DNA of 36,920 nt from Clostridium sp. (GTDB lineage Bacteria; Bacillota; Clostridia; Acetivibrionales; Acetivibrionaceae). The notes under the pieces were generated by a model. The model ran no database searches and was not told the origin of the DNA. It saw only the letters and a program-made list of their open reading frames with translations. Of the stretch, positions 17,583-25,747 are shown piece by piece (the stretch's first letter is position 1; every line of letters starts with the position of its first letter). A program made the translations under genes and the position numbers. The stretch is from assembly GCA_012798835.1 (NCBI GenBank), contig JAAZML010000129.1, positions 1 through 36,920 on the forward strand. The letters run 5' to 3'.

Positions 17583-18647
17583 TTAGCGTCTAAATCCATA
17601 ATCTTCGCTTATATTTCTACCCAGTTGGGAAGCTAAGGTTTGTATGCGGGTGATCTGATTGTCAATGCCGGCTGCCTCTCCGCCTTTTCCGGGGTATATG
17701 GCATAAAGTGTTTTGTATTCCCGCGGCCCTACATTTGGCATGATAACATTTGCGCCGCAGCTAAGACCTTTTTTGTGGCCATCGCCATCTTTAACCCCAA
17801 GAGCGGTTGTAGCAGGGATATTTATATCGGGCATAAGAAGCCTAGCAAGAGCCACCATTTTTAAAACTATATCAATTTCCCCCCCGGCATTCCCTTCAAA
17901 GGGTGTGTCGGGGCAGGGAATAAACGGCCCTATACCAAGCATATCTACATCAATTTTTTTAAAAAACAATAAATCGTCCGCCAACATCTTGGCGGTTTGA
18001 CCGGGAATCCCCACTAATGAGCCCGTACCCGTTTCATACCCCAATTCTTTTAGATCATAAAGGCATCTTATCCTGTTTCCATGGCTCATACCGGGGTGGC
18101 AACGCTCGTATAGCTCCCGATTCGTGGTCTCTATACGCAAAAGAAACCTGTCGGCGCCGGCTTTTTTAAGTTCGGCGTACTCCTCCCTCGGTAACTCCCC
18201 GATGCTAAGGGTCACAGCTACATCTAGTTTTTTGATCTTATCCACAATTTTGCACAAGTCGTTTATCCTAAATTCTCTATCTTCACCACTTTGCAAAACA
18301 ATGGTTCTAAGTCTATAATGCTGTACCGCATTTTGGGCACATTGAAATATCTCATCCTTATCAAGCCTGTATCTTTTTATCTTTATGTTTGGAGCCCTAA
18401 GCCCGCAATATGTGCAAGTCCTACAGCAATATGAGCTGAATTCAATCAAACCCCTCAAATGAATATCATCCCCCACACATTTTCTCCGTACTCTGTCGGC
18501 AGCACGATAAATAGGTATGTGAGCATCGGATACCAGAAGCTCTTCTAGTTCATCCCTTTCCAGCTTCCCTCCATTTTCAAGGATGTCTATATATTCTTCC
18601 AATTTTGATAGTGAAACATCGTCTTTAGACCCTAATATCTCTTTCAC
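17583..18647 (-). CDS. hydE: [FeFe]-hydrogenase maturase HydE (radical SAM)
   Basis: This radical-SAM enzyme takes part in building the dithiomethylamine-bridged 2Fe subcluster of [FeFe] hydrogenase. The 354 residues carry the iron-sulfur site C74-x3-C78-x2-C81 in YCCRTCTYCGLRAPN, then the SAM-binding ETTNRELYERCHPGMSHGNR region, and GTGSLVGIPGQTAKMLADDL, all typical of HydE and its BioB-like relatives. The start is GTG at 18647, inside the last 23 bases of hydG, so the two are translationally coupled. The overlap with hydG separates it from BioB or PylB. HydF and the hydrogenase itself are not in the window. Confidence 0.93.
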   Translation of the reverse strand: MKEILGSKDDVSLSKLEEYIDILENGGKLERDELEELLVSDAHIPIYRAADRVRRKCVGDDIHLRGLIEFSSYCCRTCTYCGLRAPNIKIKRYRLDKDEIFQCAQNAVQHYRLRTIVLQSGEDREFRINDLCKIVDKIKKLDVAVTLSIGELPREEYAELKKAGADRFLLRIETTNRELYERCHPGMSHGNRIRCLYDLKELGYETGTGSLVGIPGQTAKMLADDLLFFKKIDVDMLGIGPFIPCPDTPFEGNAGGEIDIVLKMVALARLLMPDINIPATTALGVKDGDGHKKGLSCGANVIMPNVGPREYKTLYAIYPGKGGEAAGIDNQITRIQTLASQLGRNISEDYGFRR

Positions 18648-20073
18648 CTTTTTCCAGCCTCCTCAACGATTCAATAACAAATTTCTTTGTCTTTTCATCC
18701 TCAAGAGCATCTATATGCTTAATTAATTCTTTTTCTCCGATTTCCCTCGTCTCGTCGGACGCATAGTCAAGCAAATATTCCTTAAGTGTCAAAATAGCAT
18801 TGGGCATACAAAAATTGTGTACAAAACTCGATTTTGCAACATCCATGAAATGTTCACCTGTTCTACCCGCCCTATAGCAGGCTGTACAAAAAGAAGGCAA
18901 ACTATCCATACCACATGTTTCCCTCACTACATCATCTAGGCTACGGACATCCCCTAACTGGAATTGCTCCTTATCAGGCAGCATATTACCCTCGGAATTT
19001 TTATATCCGCCCACGCCTATTCTAGTCCCTGCGTCTATCTGAGAAACACCAAGGGGTATAACTTCCCTACGTACCTGGGGTTTTTCCCGTGCTGTCAGGA
19101 TTAATCCCGTGTAAGGAACTGAAAGCCTTAGAATAGCTACTAGCTTTTTAAAATCTTCATCGCTTACAGCATATTCTGGGTTTGACGTAAAGGAAGTTCC
19201 GATTGCAGGCTCTATCCTTGGGAAGGAAATTGTGTGAGGCCCCACCCCGTTGTACTTTTCTTCCAAATGTATAGTGTGATACAACAACCCCATAACTTCA
19301 AATTTCCAATCATATAAACCAAATAAAGCACCTATAGCAACATCATCAATCCCAACATCAAGAGCTCTGTCCTGGGCATAAAGCCTCCACCTATAATGTC
19401 CCTTAATTGTCCCTTGCGGATGCATCTTGCGGTATGTCTTGCGGTGGTATGTTTCTTGGAAAACTTGAAATGTACCTATTTCAGCCTCTTTTAGCTTTTT
19501 GAGTTCATCCCTAGACAAGGGAGCGCAGTTTATGTTTGCTCTTCTGATCTCACTAGCTCCGGATTTTACGCTATATACTCGGCGTATACTGTCGCATATA
19601 AAGTCAATATCCGTTTCGGGGGACTCACCATAAACAAGTACCGTTCTTTTTTGACCCTCTTCTATCATGATTTTGACTTCTTCATCAATTTCATCCATAG
19701 TGAGGGTCCTACGCCCAACCATTTTATTCTCAGTTCTAAAACCACAGTATTTGCAATTGTTTGCGCATTTGTTGCTTATATACAAGGGTGCAAAAAACAC
19801 TATACGTTCACCGTAAATTTCTCTTTTGAGTTTGTTAGCAAGCTCATACATCTCACTTATAGTCTCTTTATCCCTATTTTGTATAAGGATAGCGGTTTCC
19901 TCGGGCTCTAGTCTTACCCTTTTTGCCGCCTTTTTAAGTACCCTCCTCACATCCCCTTTTGAGGGATTTTGCCATTTTTGCAGTTGGCTTAAAATTTTGT
20001 CGTCATCAATAAAATCTTTCTCCATCATGTCATATTCTTTAAACTGTTCTTTGTACTTATCTAGAAAAGTCAT
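18625..20073 (-). CDS. hydG: [FeFe]-hydrogenase maturase HydG (radical SAM tyrosine lyase)
   Basis: HydG cleaves tyrosine to p-cresol and makes the CO and cyanide ligands of the hydrogenase H-cluster. The 482 residues contain the radical-SAM site C103-x3-C107-x2-C110 (NKCANNCKYCGFRTEN) and the C-terminal auxiliary cluster motif CTAC followed 22 residues later by cysteine (CTACYRAGRTGEH ... NFC), which is diagnostic of HydG against ThiH. MHPQGTIKGHYRWRL and GALFGLYDWKFE are also typical. The ATG at 20073 has GGAGG upstream. A structured leader with an intrinsic terminator precedes it, so expression may be controlled by premature termination. Confidence 0.95.
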   Translation of the reverse strand: MTFLDKYKEQFKEYDMMEKDFIDDDKILSQLQKWQNPSKGDVRRVLKKAAKRVRLEPEETAILIQNRDKETISEMYELANKLKREIYGERIVFFAPLYISNKCANNCKYCGFRTENKMVGRRTLTMDEIDEEVKIMIEEGQKRTVLVYGESPETDIDFICDSIRRVYSVKSGASEIRRANINCAPLSRDELKKLKEAEIGTFQVFQETYHRKTYRKMHPQGTIKGHYRWRLYAQDRALDVGIDDVAIGALFGLYDWKFEVMGLLYHTIHLEEKYNGVGPHTISFPRIEPAIGTSFTSNPEYAVSDEDFKKLVAILRLSVPYTGLILTAREKPQVRREVIPLGVSQIDAGTRIGVGGYKNSEGNMLPDKEQFQLGDVRSLDDVVRETCGMDSLPSFCTACYRAGRTGEHFMDVAKSSFVHNFCMPNAILTLKEYLLDYASDETREIGEKELIKHIDALEDEKTKKFVIESLRRLEKGERDIRV

Positions 20074-20119
20074 CGTTTGGACACCTCCGTAATAATTAAA
20101 AATTTAATAATCCTATCCC

Positions 20120-20172
20120 TACAAATAAAAGCCCCTTGCTAAGAACATTGAAAATTCTAGGCAAAGGGCTTT
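20120..20172 (-). terminator. Intrinsic terminator in the hydG leader
   Basis: On the minus strand AAAGCCCTTTGCCTAGAA pairs with an almost complementary arm across an eight-base loop (plus 20127-20172), followed by TTTTATTTG. It ends about 45 bases before hydG, so it either ends a separate small RNA or acts as an attenuator. On the plus strand no T-run follows, which fixes the direction. Confidence 0.85.
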
Positions 20173-20336
20173 AAACCACTTTATCATCAGATTTCCTCTG
20201 CCCCAGAAAAAATATCCTCAGCATTAGAATACAAACCGCTGTGCTCTCCCCTTGAAGTACATACTCTTAGGGTCAAGACATTACAATATGCGGAACTATA
20301 TTGTGTGTACTATAGGCAACCAATTCTCGCCTACCT
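20120..20336 (-). ncRNA. Candidate structured leader or small RNA upstream of hydG
   Basis: A transcript from the promoter near 20342-20374 would have about 215 bases and no plausible reading frame. It contains serial hairpins at plus positions 20313-20333, 20283-20304 (seven perfect pairs), 20251-20277, 20219-20241 and 20188-20200, then the terminator. The segment GGCAGAGG (plus 20195-20202) can pair fully, with one G-U, to CCTTTGCC in the terminator's first arm (20160-20167). This gives a mutually exclusive antiterminator and is a classical riboswitch or attenuator layout. I could not match it to any riboswitch class I know (TPP, SAM, FMN, cobalamin, T-box, c-di-GMP, THF, fluoride). A trans-acting small RNA is the alternative. 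Confidence 0.55.
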
Positions 20337-20341
20337 TCACT

Positions 20342-20374
20342 ATTATAGTAACCCTATCCATAGTACACTGTCAA
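20342..20374 (-). promoter_or_regulatory. Candidate promoter of the hydG leader
   Basis: The minus strand carries a perfect TTGACA (plus 20369-20374). A perfect TATAAT (20342-20347) lies 21 bases on; TACTAT, three bases closer, gives an 18-base spacer. The ambiguity leaves the start uncertain by a few bases. An over-long spacer is also a feature of activator-dependent promoters of the MerR type. Confidence 0.5.
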
Positions 20375-20467
20375 TAATAAAATTAAAATAAAATTGGTAG
20401 GATCATATATACACTTTTAAAAAGATATACGGGTAACATAATCTGTAACAAAATTAACATAAACAGA

Positions 20468-20503
20468 TATAATATAATAACAAGTTTTTACTGAGGTGAT
20501 TTC
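20468..20503 (+). promoter_or_regulatory. Candidate -10 and ribosome binding site of the LysM gene
   Basis: TATAAT at 20468-20473 lies 30 bases before the GTG start at 20504, and GAGGTGATTTC precedes that start. No good -35 hexamer was found at 16-18 bases upstream, so a sporulation sigma factor or activator is possible. The rest of the 20375-20467 gap is AT-rich without other visible signals. Confidence 0.3.
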
Positions 20504-21199
20504 GTGTTCACTCCATATTCACATAGACAGTGTCCTTCTGGGATGATCCCCTATACGATAAGAGCCGGTGATACACTAAACAGTATTGCACAAGAATACA
20601 ATACCACTCCCCAAGAAATATTAGATGCCAACCCCGGAGTCCAACCCCATTTACTAAGGGTGGGTCAACAGATTTGTATACCAATTGGCATACAAATGTA
20701 TCCCCTTTGCCCCACTACAAACTATTATGTGGTAGTAGCAGGTGATACATTTGAATCAATATCTAGATACTTCAATATTAGCCCTACGCTTCTTCTTTTC
20801 TCAAACTACGGTATTGATCCCAATAATTTATATGTCGATCAGATTCTTTGTATTCCTGTAGCTCCCTCCCCAGTAAATGTACGCGTTGATGTGGCAGATG
20901 AAATCCTTACTGTATACCGCAACAGCAGCATATTTAAGACTTATAGCATAGTCCCTGAAAATCCAATGTTTCCAATGCCCCGGGGAACCTTTACCGTTCT
21001 AAATAAACAAGTTGATCCAGGCGTAGAGGTCGGTGCAAGATGGATTGGTTTGTCAGAAGCCGGTTTTGGTATCCGGGGTGTAAATTCCCCCGAATTCATA
21101 GATATTCTTGCCACAGAAAATAACATAATTATGTCCAATAGAGATGTAAGTGAATTATTTAATCTTGTTCCTGTAGGTACAACCATAGACATAACCTGA
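20504..21199 (+). CDS. LysM protein with a catalytically degenerate L,D-transpeptidase domain
   Basis: The 231-residue protein has two LysM repeats (YTIRAGDTLNSIAQEYNTT and YVVVAGDTFESISRYFNIS, each ending near xQICIP or QILCIP) and a C-terminal YkuD-type fold. It is a clear paralogue of the next gene but has lost the catalytic set. Where active enzymes have GIHG, it has GIRG (R191 for H); where they have SNGCIR, it has TENNII (N207 for the nucleophilic cysteine). It should bind peptidoglycan but not cross-link it. The GTG start has GAGGTG upstream. No classical signal peptide is present, as in several spore-associated LysM proteins. It is followed after 38 bases by its active-looking paralogue. 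Confidence 0.88.
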   Translation: MFTPYSHRQCPSGMIPYTIRAGDTLNSIAQEYNTTPQEILDANPGVQPHLLRVGQQICIPIGIQMYPLCPTTNYYVVVAGDTFESISRYFNISPTLLLFSNYGIDPNNLYVDQILCIPVAPSPVNVRVDVADEILTVYRNSSIFKTYSIVPENPMFPMPRGTFTVLNKQVDPGVEVGARWIGLSEAGFGIRGVNSPEFIDILATENNIIMSNRDVSELFNLVPVGTTIDIT

Positions 21200-21237
21200 A
21201 CAATCCAAAGCTTTTATTAGGAGGTGAATTTAAAATT

Positions 21238-22266
21238 ATGAACATATATTTTGATCGTCAATGCCCTCCCGGTGCAATGGCATATAGAATACAGACCGGC
21301 GTTACCCTTTACCGTATAGCCCAAAAATTTGACACAACAGTGCAATCTATTCTTGCCTTAAATCCAGGGATTGTGCCCGAAAGACTTTTTATTGGGCAAA
21401 TCATATGCATACCCCGTACCCAGCCAATATGCCCCCCGGGTTCAACGGCCTATGTCGTGAAAAGCGGTGATACGTTGGCAGAAATAGCAAGAAGATTTAA
21501 TACCAGTGTAAGGGCATTGCTCGTCGCAAACCCTGGTATAATACCAGAGGCATTATCAATTGGGCAGGTAATCTGTGTACCCCAGGCGGAACCCGAATGT
21601 CCCATCGGTACATCCCCTTATGAAATAAAAATGGGGGATACAATTGCAATTATCGCCTCAAGGTTTGGTATTACTGTACGTGACATATTAGATGTCAACC
21701 CAAGTGTCGTTCCTGAAAAATTGCATATAGGACAGGTGATTTGTATCCCCCCGCCCATGACTTTGGAGCCACCATGCCCCTCGTTAAATTATTATGTCAT
21801 ACAGGCAGGTGACACGTTGGCAGCAATAGCAAGGGTTTTTAATACAACAGTGCAACGCTTAATGGAGGCAAATCCCGGTATCAACCCAAATGCCCTTAAT
21901 ATAAACCAGGTAATATGCATCCCAAGATCTGCATCTTCTACGCATATAATTATAAGTTTGGCTGCAAAAACCCTTGCATTTTACAGGGGGGGCAATCTCG
22001 TAAAGGTCTATCCAGTAGCAATTGGTAAACCATCAACCCCCACCCCAAGAGGAAATTTTACCATAGTAAACAAGCAAGTCAACCCTGGTGGTGCCTTTGG
22101 TTCACGCTGGATGGGACTTTCTGAACCCCATTATGGAATCCATGGCACCAACAATCCTGCTTCCATAGGAACTGCTGCCTCAAATGGATGCATCAGAATG
22201 CATAACAGGGATGTCAATGAACTTTTCAACCAGGTGGCGGTGGGCACTACCGTAGACATACATTAA
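21238..22266 (+). CDS. LysM L,D-transpeptidase (YkuD family)
   Basis: The 342-residue protein carries four LysM repeats (YRIQTGVTLYRIAQKFDTT, YVVKSGDTLAEIARRFNTS, YEIKMGDTIAIIASRFGIT, YVIQAGDTLAAIARVFNTT), each closing with GQ or NQ followed by a CIP/CVP motif, then a YkuD domain. The active-site pattern is complete: H302 in GIHGTNN, then SNGC with nucleophile C318 and IRMHNRDV. Such enzymes make 3-3 cross-links or attach proteins to peptidoglycan; B. subtilis YkuD is spore-associated. Like its upstream paralogue it starts without a signal peptide (MNIYFDRQCPPGAMAYRI). AGGAGGTG precedes the ATG. A strong terminator follows. Confidence 0.92.
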   Translation: MNIYFDRQCPPGAMAYRIQTGVTLYRIAQKFDTTVQSILALNPGIVPERLFIGQIICIPRTQPICPPGSTAYVVKSGDTLAEIARRFNTSVRALLVANPGIIPEALSIGQVICVPQAEPECPIGTSPYEIKMGDTIAIIASRFGITVRDILDVNPSVVPEKLHIGQVICIPPPMTLEPPCPSLNYYVIQAGDTLAAIARVFNTTVQRLMEANPGINPNALNINQVICIPRSASSTHIIISLAAKTLAFYRGGNLVKVYPVAIGKPSTPTPRGNFTIVNKQVNPGGAFGSRWMGLSEPHYGIHGTNNPASIGTAASNGCIRMHNRDVNELFNQVAVGTTVDIH

Positions 22267-22306
22267 AACTACATCTTACGGGGTTTTCAAACCGATATTA
22301 TCCGGT

Positions 22307-22362
22307 AAAATAAAAGAGGCATAAGGTTTTTTGTCTTTAAACCTTCATGCCCCTTTTATTTT
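22307..22362. terminator. Bidirectional intrinsic terminator between converging LysM genes
   Basis: AAAATAAAAG, GGCAT and AGGTTT in the left arm (22307-22330) pair with AAACCT, ATGCC and CTTTTATTTT in the right arm (22339-22362), with only small mismatches. The loop is about eight bases, and A/T runs on both sides suit both directions. Confidence 0.88.
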
Positions 22363-22412
22363 GATGCAAGAAAACGAATTTTCTTCGCTGTCCTCAGTTC
22401 CCGTTTGCCTGC

Positions 22413-23639
22413 CTATTTAATTCCGGCGGCAACCTTTACACACCTTTGATGCTCGGGATCCTGCTGTCCATCCTTGTGTCGGGTACTATTGTAAAAATGA
22501 ATATCAAAATGCCCATCTATTCCGTTGCCTTTAATATAATCATGATTTGTTCCTGCACCATATCCCCCGCTTCTCCAAGATGTCCATTCACCGCCCGGAG
22601 CACCATCGTTCCCAGCGTGGGGCATTGCTGTCATACCAGCTGCGATCTTTCTACCATTGTATTTTACTATTACTGGGTGCCTTGTCCAGCTAAATCCGCC
22701 CCATATTTCTTTCATTTTATTGGTGTCATTTATTGTGAGTGTCTCGCAGTCTCCATGGTTTGAACCTGCTGTTCGCCTTGCATAAAATGATTTTCCGGTA
22801 TAAAAATCTACAACCTCGAAAGTAGCACCCCTTGGTACAACATACTGCGCCTCAGTCCACCAATCCAATAATTCGCCATATTTTTCTCCTGGAGTGGCTT
22901 TAATCGGTACATGATGCACCGGGATCCTCAGCTTTTGCCCAATGTTTAATACCACCGTTGAATTAATGTTGTTTGCTTCCATTAACTCATATGCTGGTAT
23001 TCCATATTTTTCGGCGATGCTCCAGGAGCTCTCACCTTTTTGAACTGTGTAATCCACATAAGTAACATATGGTTTTGCAGAAGGGGCTGGTGCAACCCCA
23101 GACGTGGGTATCTTTATCACCTGTCCGATGTTAAGGTAGGTTTTATCGTTTGCACCATTTAGCCGTAGAAGTTCGGTAAAATTCACACCAAATCTTTGGC
23201 TTACAACCCAATAGGTATCCCCATTTTGGACCGTATAGTTTGTATATCCTTGGGCTTGACTTGCGGTGGGTATAATTACCCTGTCGCCAACATAAAGAAT
23301 TGAATTCTCATTGGCGTTATTTGCATACAGCAATCCCCTAAGATCCACCTTATATATGTTGCTGATGATCCAATAGGTCTCCCCCGACTTAACTGTATGT
23401 ATTGTTTGGTTGCCAGAGGGTATCACTATAATCTGGCCGGGGTATAATACGGTATTTTCAGTGGCATTGTTTGCCTTTAACAATTCTGTGGTAGATACAC
23501 CATATCTTTGCCCAACCTTCCAAAATGTATCTCCAGGCTGAATTTTGTGGGTTGTCCCTTGGGCAAAGGTTAATACCGTCCCTCCCATCACCATACTTGC
23601 GGTCAAAACTCCACAAATGAATAGTCTTCTAAGTCCCAT
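22413..23639 (-). CDS. Secreted protein with four LysM repeats and an uncharacterised C-terminal domain
   Basis: The 408-residue protein begins with a signal peptide (LFICGVLTASMVMGGTVLTFAQG). Four LysM repeats follow (HKIQPGDTFWKVGQRYGVS, HTVKSGETYWIISNIYKVD, YTVQNGDTYWVVSQRFGVN, YTVQKGESSWSIAEKYGIP), ending near residue 245. The last 150 residues form a separate domain with RGATFEVVDFYTGKSFYARRTAG, GDCETL, the WGGFSWTRHPVIV region, and a histidine-rich end (GHFDIHFYNSTRHKDG ... PEHQRCVKVAAG). The conserved-looking histidines, aspartates and single cysteine suggest an enzyme acting on the cell wall, but I cannot name its reaction. A long palindrome sits in its 5' untranslated region. GGGGGA precedes the ATG. 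Confidence 0.85.
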   Translation of the reverse strand: MGLRRLFICGVLTASMVMGGTVLTFAQGTTHKIQPGDTFWKVGQRYGVSTTELLKANNATENTVLYPGQIIVIPSGNQTIHTVKSGETYWIISNIYKVDLRGLLYANNANENSILYVGDRVIIPTASQAQGYTNYTVQNGDTYWVVSQRFGVNFTELLRLNGANDKTYLNIGQVIKIPTSGVAPAPSAKPYVTYVDYTVQKGESSWSIAEKYGIPAYELMEANNINSTVVLNIGQKLRIPVHHVPIKATPGEKYGELLDWWTEAQYVVPRGATFEVVDFYTGKSFYARRTAGSNHGDCETLTINDTNKMKEIWGGFSWTRHPVIVKYNGRKIAAGMTAMPHAGNDGAPGGEWTSWRSGGYGAGTNHDYIKGNGIDGHFDIHFYNSTRHKDGQQDPEHQRCVKVAAGIK

Positions 23640-23664
23640 TAACCAAATCCCCCTTCGGTAGAGT

Positions 23665-23706
23665 ATATATTTTATGCAAACCCATTGAGGTTTACATAAA
23701 ATATAT
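23665..23706 (-). repeat. Inverted repeat in the 5' region of the LysM gene
   Basis: Two 18-base arms (23665-23682 and 23689-23706) are complementary except for one position and flank a six-base loop. A second, outer pairing of TTAACCAAA (near 23640) with TTTTGGTTAA (near 23712) encloses them. No T-run follows on either strand, so it is not a normal terminator. It may be an operator or an mRNA 5' stabiliser. Confidence 0.7.
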
Positions 23707-23806
23707 TTCGGTTTTGGTTAACAGATCCCTTTGTGTAAATTATGGTATATGGAAAAAATGAAAATATCTTTTAGCAAATTCAGATAAACAGCCCTATCTA
23801 AAAAGA

Positions 23807-24430
23807 CTATGAATTCTTCATTATAACGTTCTCTATAGCATCTGCAACATCTTCGCAGGCATCACAACATTTTTCTAGGTAATAAAACACAATATCCCAG
23901 GCTGATATCTCTTTAAAGTCATTACAGTTAACATACAGATCCCTTGTCGCATCCGTAAAGAGCTTATCTCCCTCTTCCTCAAGCTTATTTACCTCGATGA
24001 TAAGCTGATGAAGAGTCTTTGATTTGCGAAAATTGTGGAATTCTTCCAATGCCTGTTTCAATGCATTACAGCATTTAACGATAATGTCTGTCATTTTTAA
24101 TGCACGCTCGCGAATATTCCTCACATTAAACATATACATACGCATGACAACATCTTCAATTGCATCGGTTACATTATCGATAGCATCGGTTAATTCCATG
24201 ATATCTTCCCTCTCAATAGGGGTGATGAATTCCTTTGCAAGTTTTTTTACCACCACATGCCTGGCTTCATCACCAGCATGCTCAATGGTATGCATTTCAT
24301 CCATCTTGATATGCAGCTTGTCCGCATCAAAATTGTTCATGATATTATCCAACAAATCGGCAGCTTGGCATGAATAATCAACCAACTCAACAAACTTATC
24401 GAAATAATATAAATCTCTTTTTCGCGCCAT
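23807..24430 (-). CDS. DUF47/PhoU-like phosphate transport accessory protein
   Basis: The 207-residue all-helical protein matches the TIGR00153/DUF47 family: an opening KRDLYYFDKFVELVDYSCQA, acidic metal-binding helices EHAGDEARHVVVKKLAKEFITPIEREDI and LTDAIDNVTDAIEDVVMRMYM (quoted here in part by position, residues about 50-105), then EEGDKLFTDATRDLY and CCDACEDVADAIENVI. These are PhoU-fold proteins that bind metal clusters and modulate PiT phosphate transporters. It lies 50 bases downstream of the PiT gene on the same strand, so the pair is an operon. Confidence 0.92.
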   Translation of the reverse strand: MARKRDLYYFDKFVELVDYSCQAADLLDNIMNNFDADKLHIKMDEMHTIEHAGDEARHVVVKKLAKEFITPIEREDIMELTDAIDNVTDAIEDVVMRMYMFNVRNIRERALKMTDIIVKCCNALKQALEEFHNFRKSKTLHQLIIEVNKLEEEGDKLFTDATRDLYVNCNDFKEISAWDIVFYYLEKCCDACEDVADAIENVIMKNS

Positions 24431-24480
24431 ATTTTAATCCCTTCCCATTTAAATTATGATAGTATAAAACCTTCCTAGTA

Positions 24481-25533
24481 TTAAAACAATTTCATAAATA
24501 GCATTGTCATCAAAAAGCCCAATAACCCACACCCCGGAAATGCCAACACCCATGCACTGAGCATTTCTCGTACTACTCCCCAATTAACCGATGATACCCT
24601 TTTTGCCGCACCAACACCCATAATGGCAGTTGTCTTGGTATGGGTAGTACTGACTGGCAAACCGAAAACAGATGCTATGAGCAAGCAAATTATCCCTGCT
24701 AAATCGGCAGAAAAACCCTGGTATTTTTCTAACTTTACCATATCCATTCCTACGGATTTTATTATACGATATCCGCCAACAGAAGTCCCAAATGCCATAA
24801 CCGCCGAGCAAATCACTATAAGCCAAAGGGGAATATTAAACTCTGGCACATCGGATTGGCCTTTTGCTAAAAACACACCTAACATAAAAACCCCCATAAA
24901 TTTTTGCCCATCCTGTGCACCATGCATAAATGCCATTCCGGCACTCCCTAGAACCTGTGCATTTTTGAACAGGGGTGTTGTTTTTGTCCTATTGACTTTA
25001 CGGAAAATCCTCCCTATAAGTTTTACTGTTACCCATCCCGTTATAAAACCAAGGACAAGCGACAATATAAGACCATAGACAACGTTTGCCCATTCCCTCA
25101 GGTTAATACCGCCAAGTCCTCTATGTATAGCTATTGCGGCACCGGTAATCCCCGCTATAAGTGCATGGCTTTCGCTGGTTGGAATACCAAACCACCAGGA
25201 AGTTGTCGACCACAGCACTATAGATATTAGTGCTGCACAAAGAGCTATTAAAGCTTTTTTTGAATCCCCCCCAAAATCAACCATGTTGTAAATGGTTTGT
25301 GCCACCAAAGAATTAAGAGTGGTCATCACTAACACCCCTAAAAAATTGAAAAACGAAGCCAACACAATGGCGTTCCGCGGTTTTATAGAGCGTGTAGAAA
25401 TAGAAGTCGCTATAGCATTAGGAGCATCTGTCCAACCGTTCACAAGTATTACACCTAGGGTAAGGAGCGTAGTAACTATCAATATAGGGTTGGCACTTAA
25501 ATCGTTCAAGAAATCAATAAATGATATTTGCAT
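24481..25533 (-). CDS. PiT-family inorganic phosphate transporter
   Basis: The 350-residue membrane protein has about nine or ten hydrophobic segments and the repeated PiT signatures. The N-terminal copy is GWTDAPNAIATSISTRSIKPRNA and the C-terminal copy includes GLPVSTTHTKTTAIMGVGAAK. GTSVGGYRIIKSVGMDMVKL and SWWFGIPTSESHALIAGITG are also diagnostic. It should import phosphate, or metal-phosphate complexes, with a cation gradient. It is the first gene of a two-gene operon with the DUF47 partner. Confidence 0.94.
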   Translation of the reverse strand: MQISFIDFLNDLSANPILIVTTLLTLGVILVNGWTDAPNAIATSISTRSIKPRNAIVLASFFNFLGVLVMTTLNSLVAQTIYNMVDFGGDSKKALIALCAALISIVLWSTTSWWFGIPTSESHALIAGITGAAIAIHRGLGGINLREWANVVYGLILSLVLGFITGWVTVKLIGRIFRKVNRTKTTPLFKNAQVLGSAGMAFMHGAQDGQKFMGVFMLGVFLAKGQSDVPEFNIPLWLIVICSAVMAFGTSVGGYRIIKSVGMDMVKLEKYQGFSADLAGIICLLIASVFGLPVSTTHTKTTAIMGVGAAKRVSSVNWGVVREMLSAWVLAFPGCGLLGFLMTMLFMKLF

Positions 25534-25713
25534 ATTCCATCATCTTTCTTTTGCTTTTTCTGTATTATCTACCGAATGGTACATCATTATTCAACATTAT
25601 TATTCAGCAAACGATTTTAGCATAGCATATTTTGCTATGCAACGCAATTAATTCTTTTTAGCCCCTCCATGTGATCGTATTATTTTGCATTTATTTATGT
25701 GCAAAATACCCCT

Positions 25714-25742
25714 TTGACAAATTTGTTTTTTGCATATATAAT
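25714..25742 (+). promoter_or_regulatory. Sigma-A promoter of the perR-rubrerythrin operon
   Basis: TTGACA (25714-25719), a 17-base spacer and TATAAT (25737-25742) make a perfect consensus promoter. Transcription should start near 25749, directly at the first Fur-type box. Confidence 0.88.
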
Positions 25743-25747
25743 GGTTT

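Noticed and set aside
20120-20336. hydG leader as TPP riboswitch, T-box, SAM riboswitch or tmRNA
   Set aside because: The conserved cores of these RNAs (CTGAGA with ACCCTTGAACCTGAT, AGGGTGGNACCGCG, and so on) are absent. 6S RNA could not be excluded, but I saw no long closing stem.
20504-23639. LysM cluster as a phage lysis module
   Set aside because: There is no holin, tail or terminase gene nearby; repeats and YkuD domains fit host spore or wall proteins.
25620-25640. Short hairpin GCATAGCA/TGCTATGC between pit and perR
   Set aside because: Eight base pairs with no T-run; too weak to call a terminator or operator.
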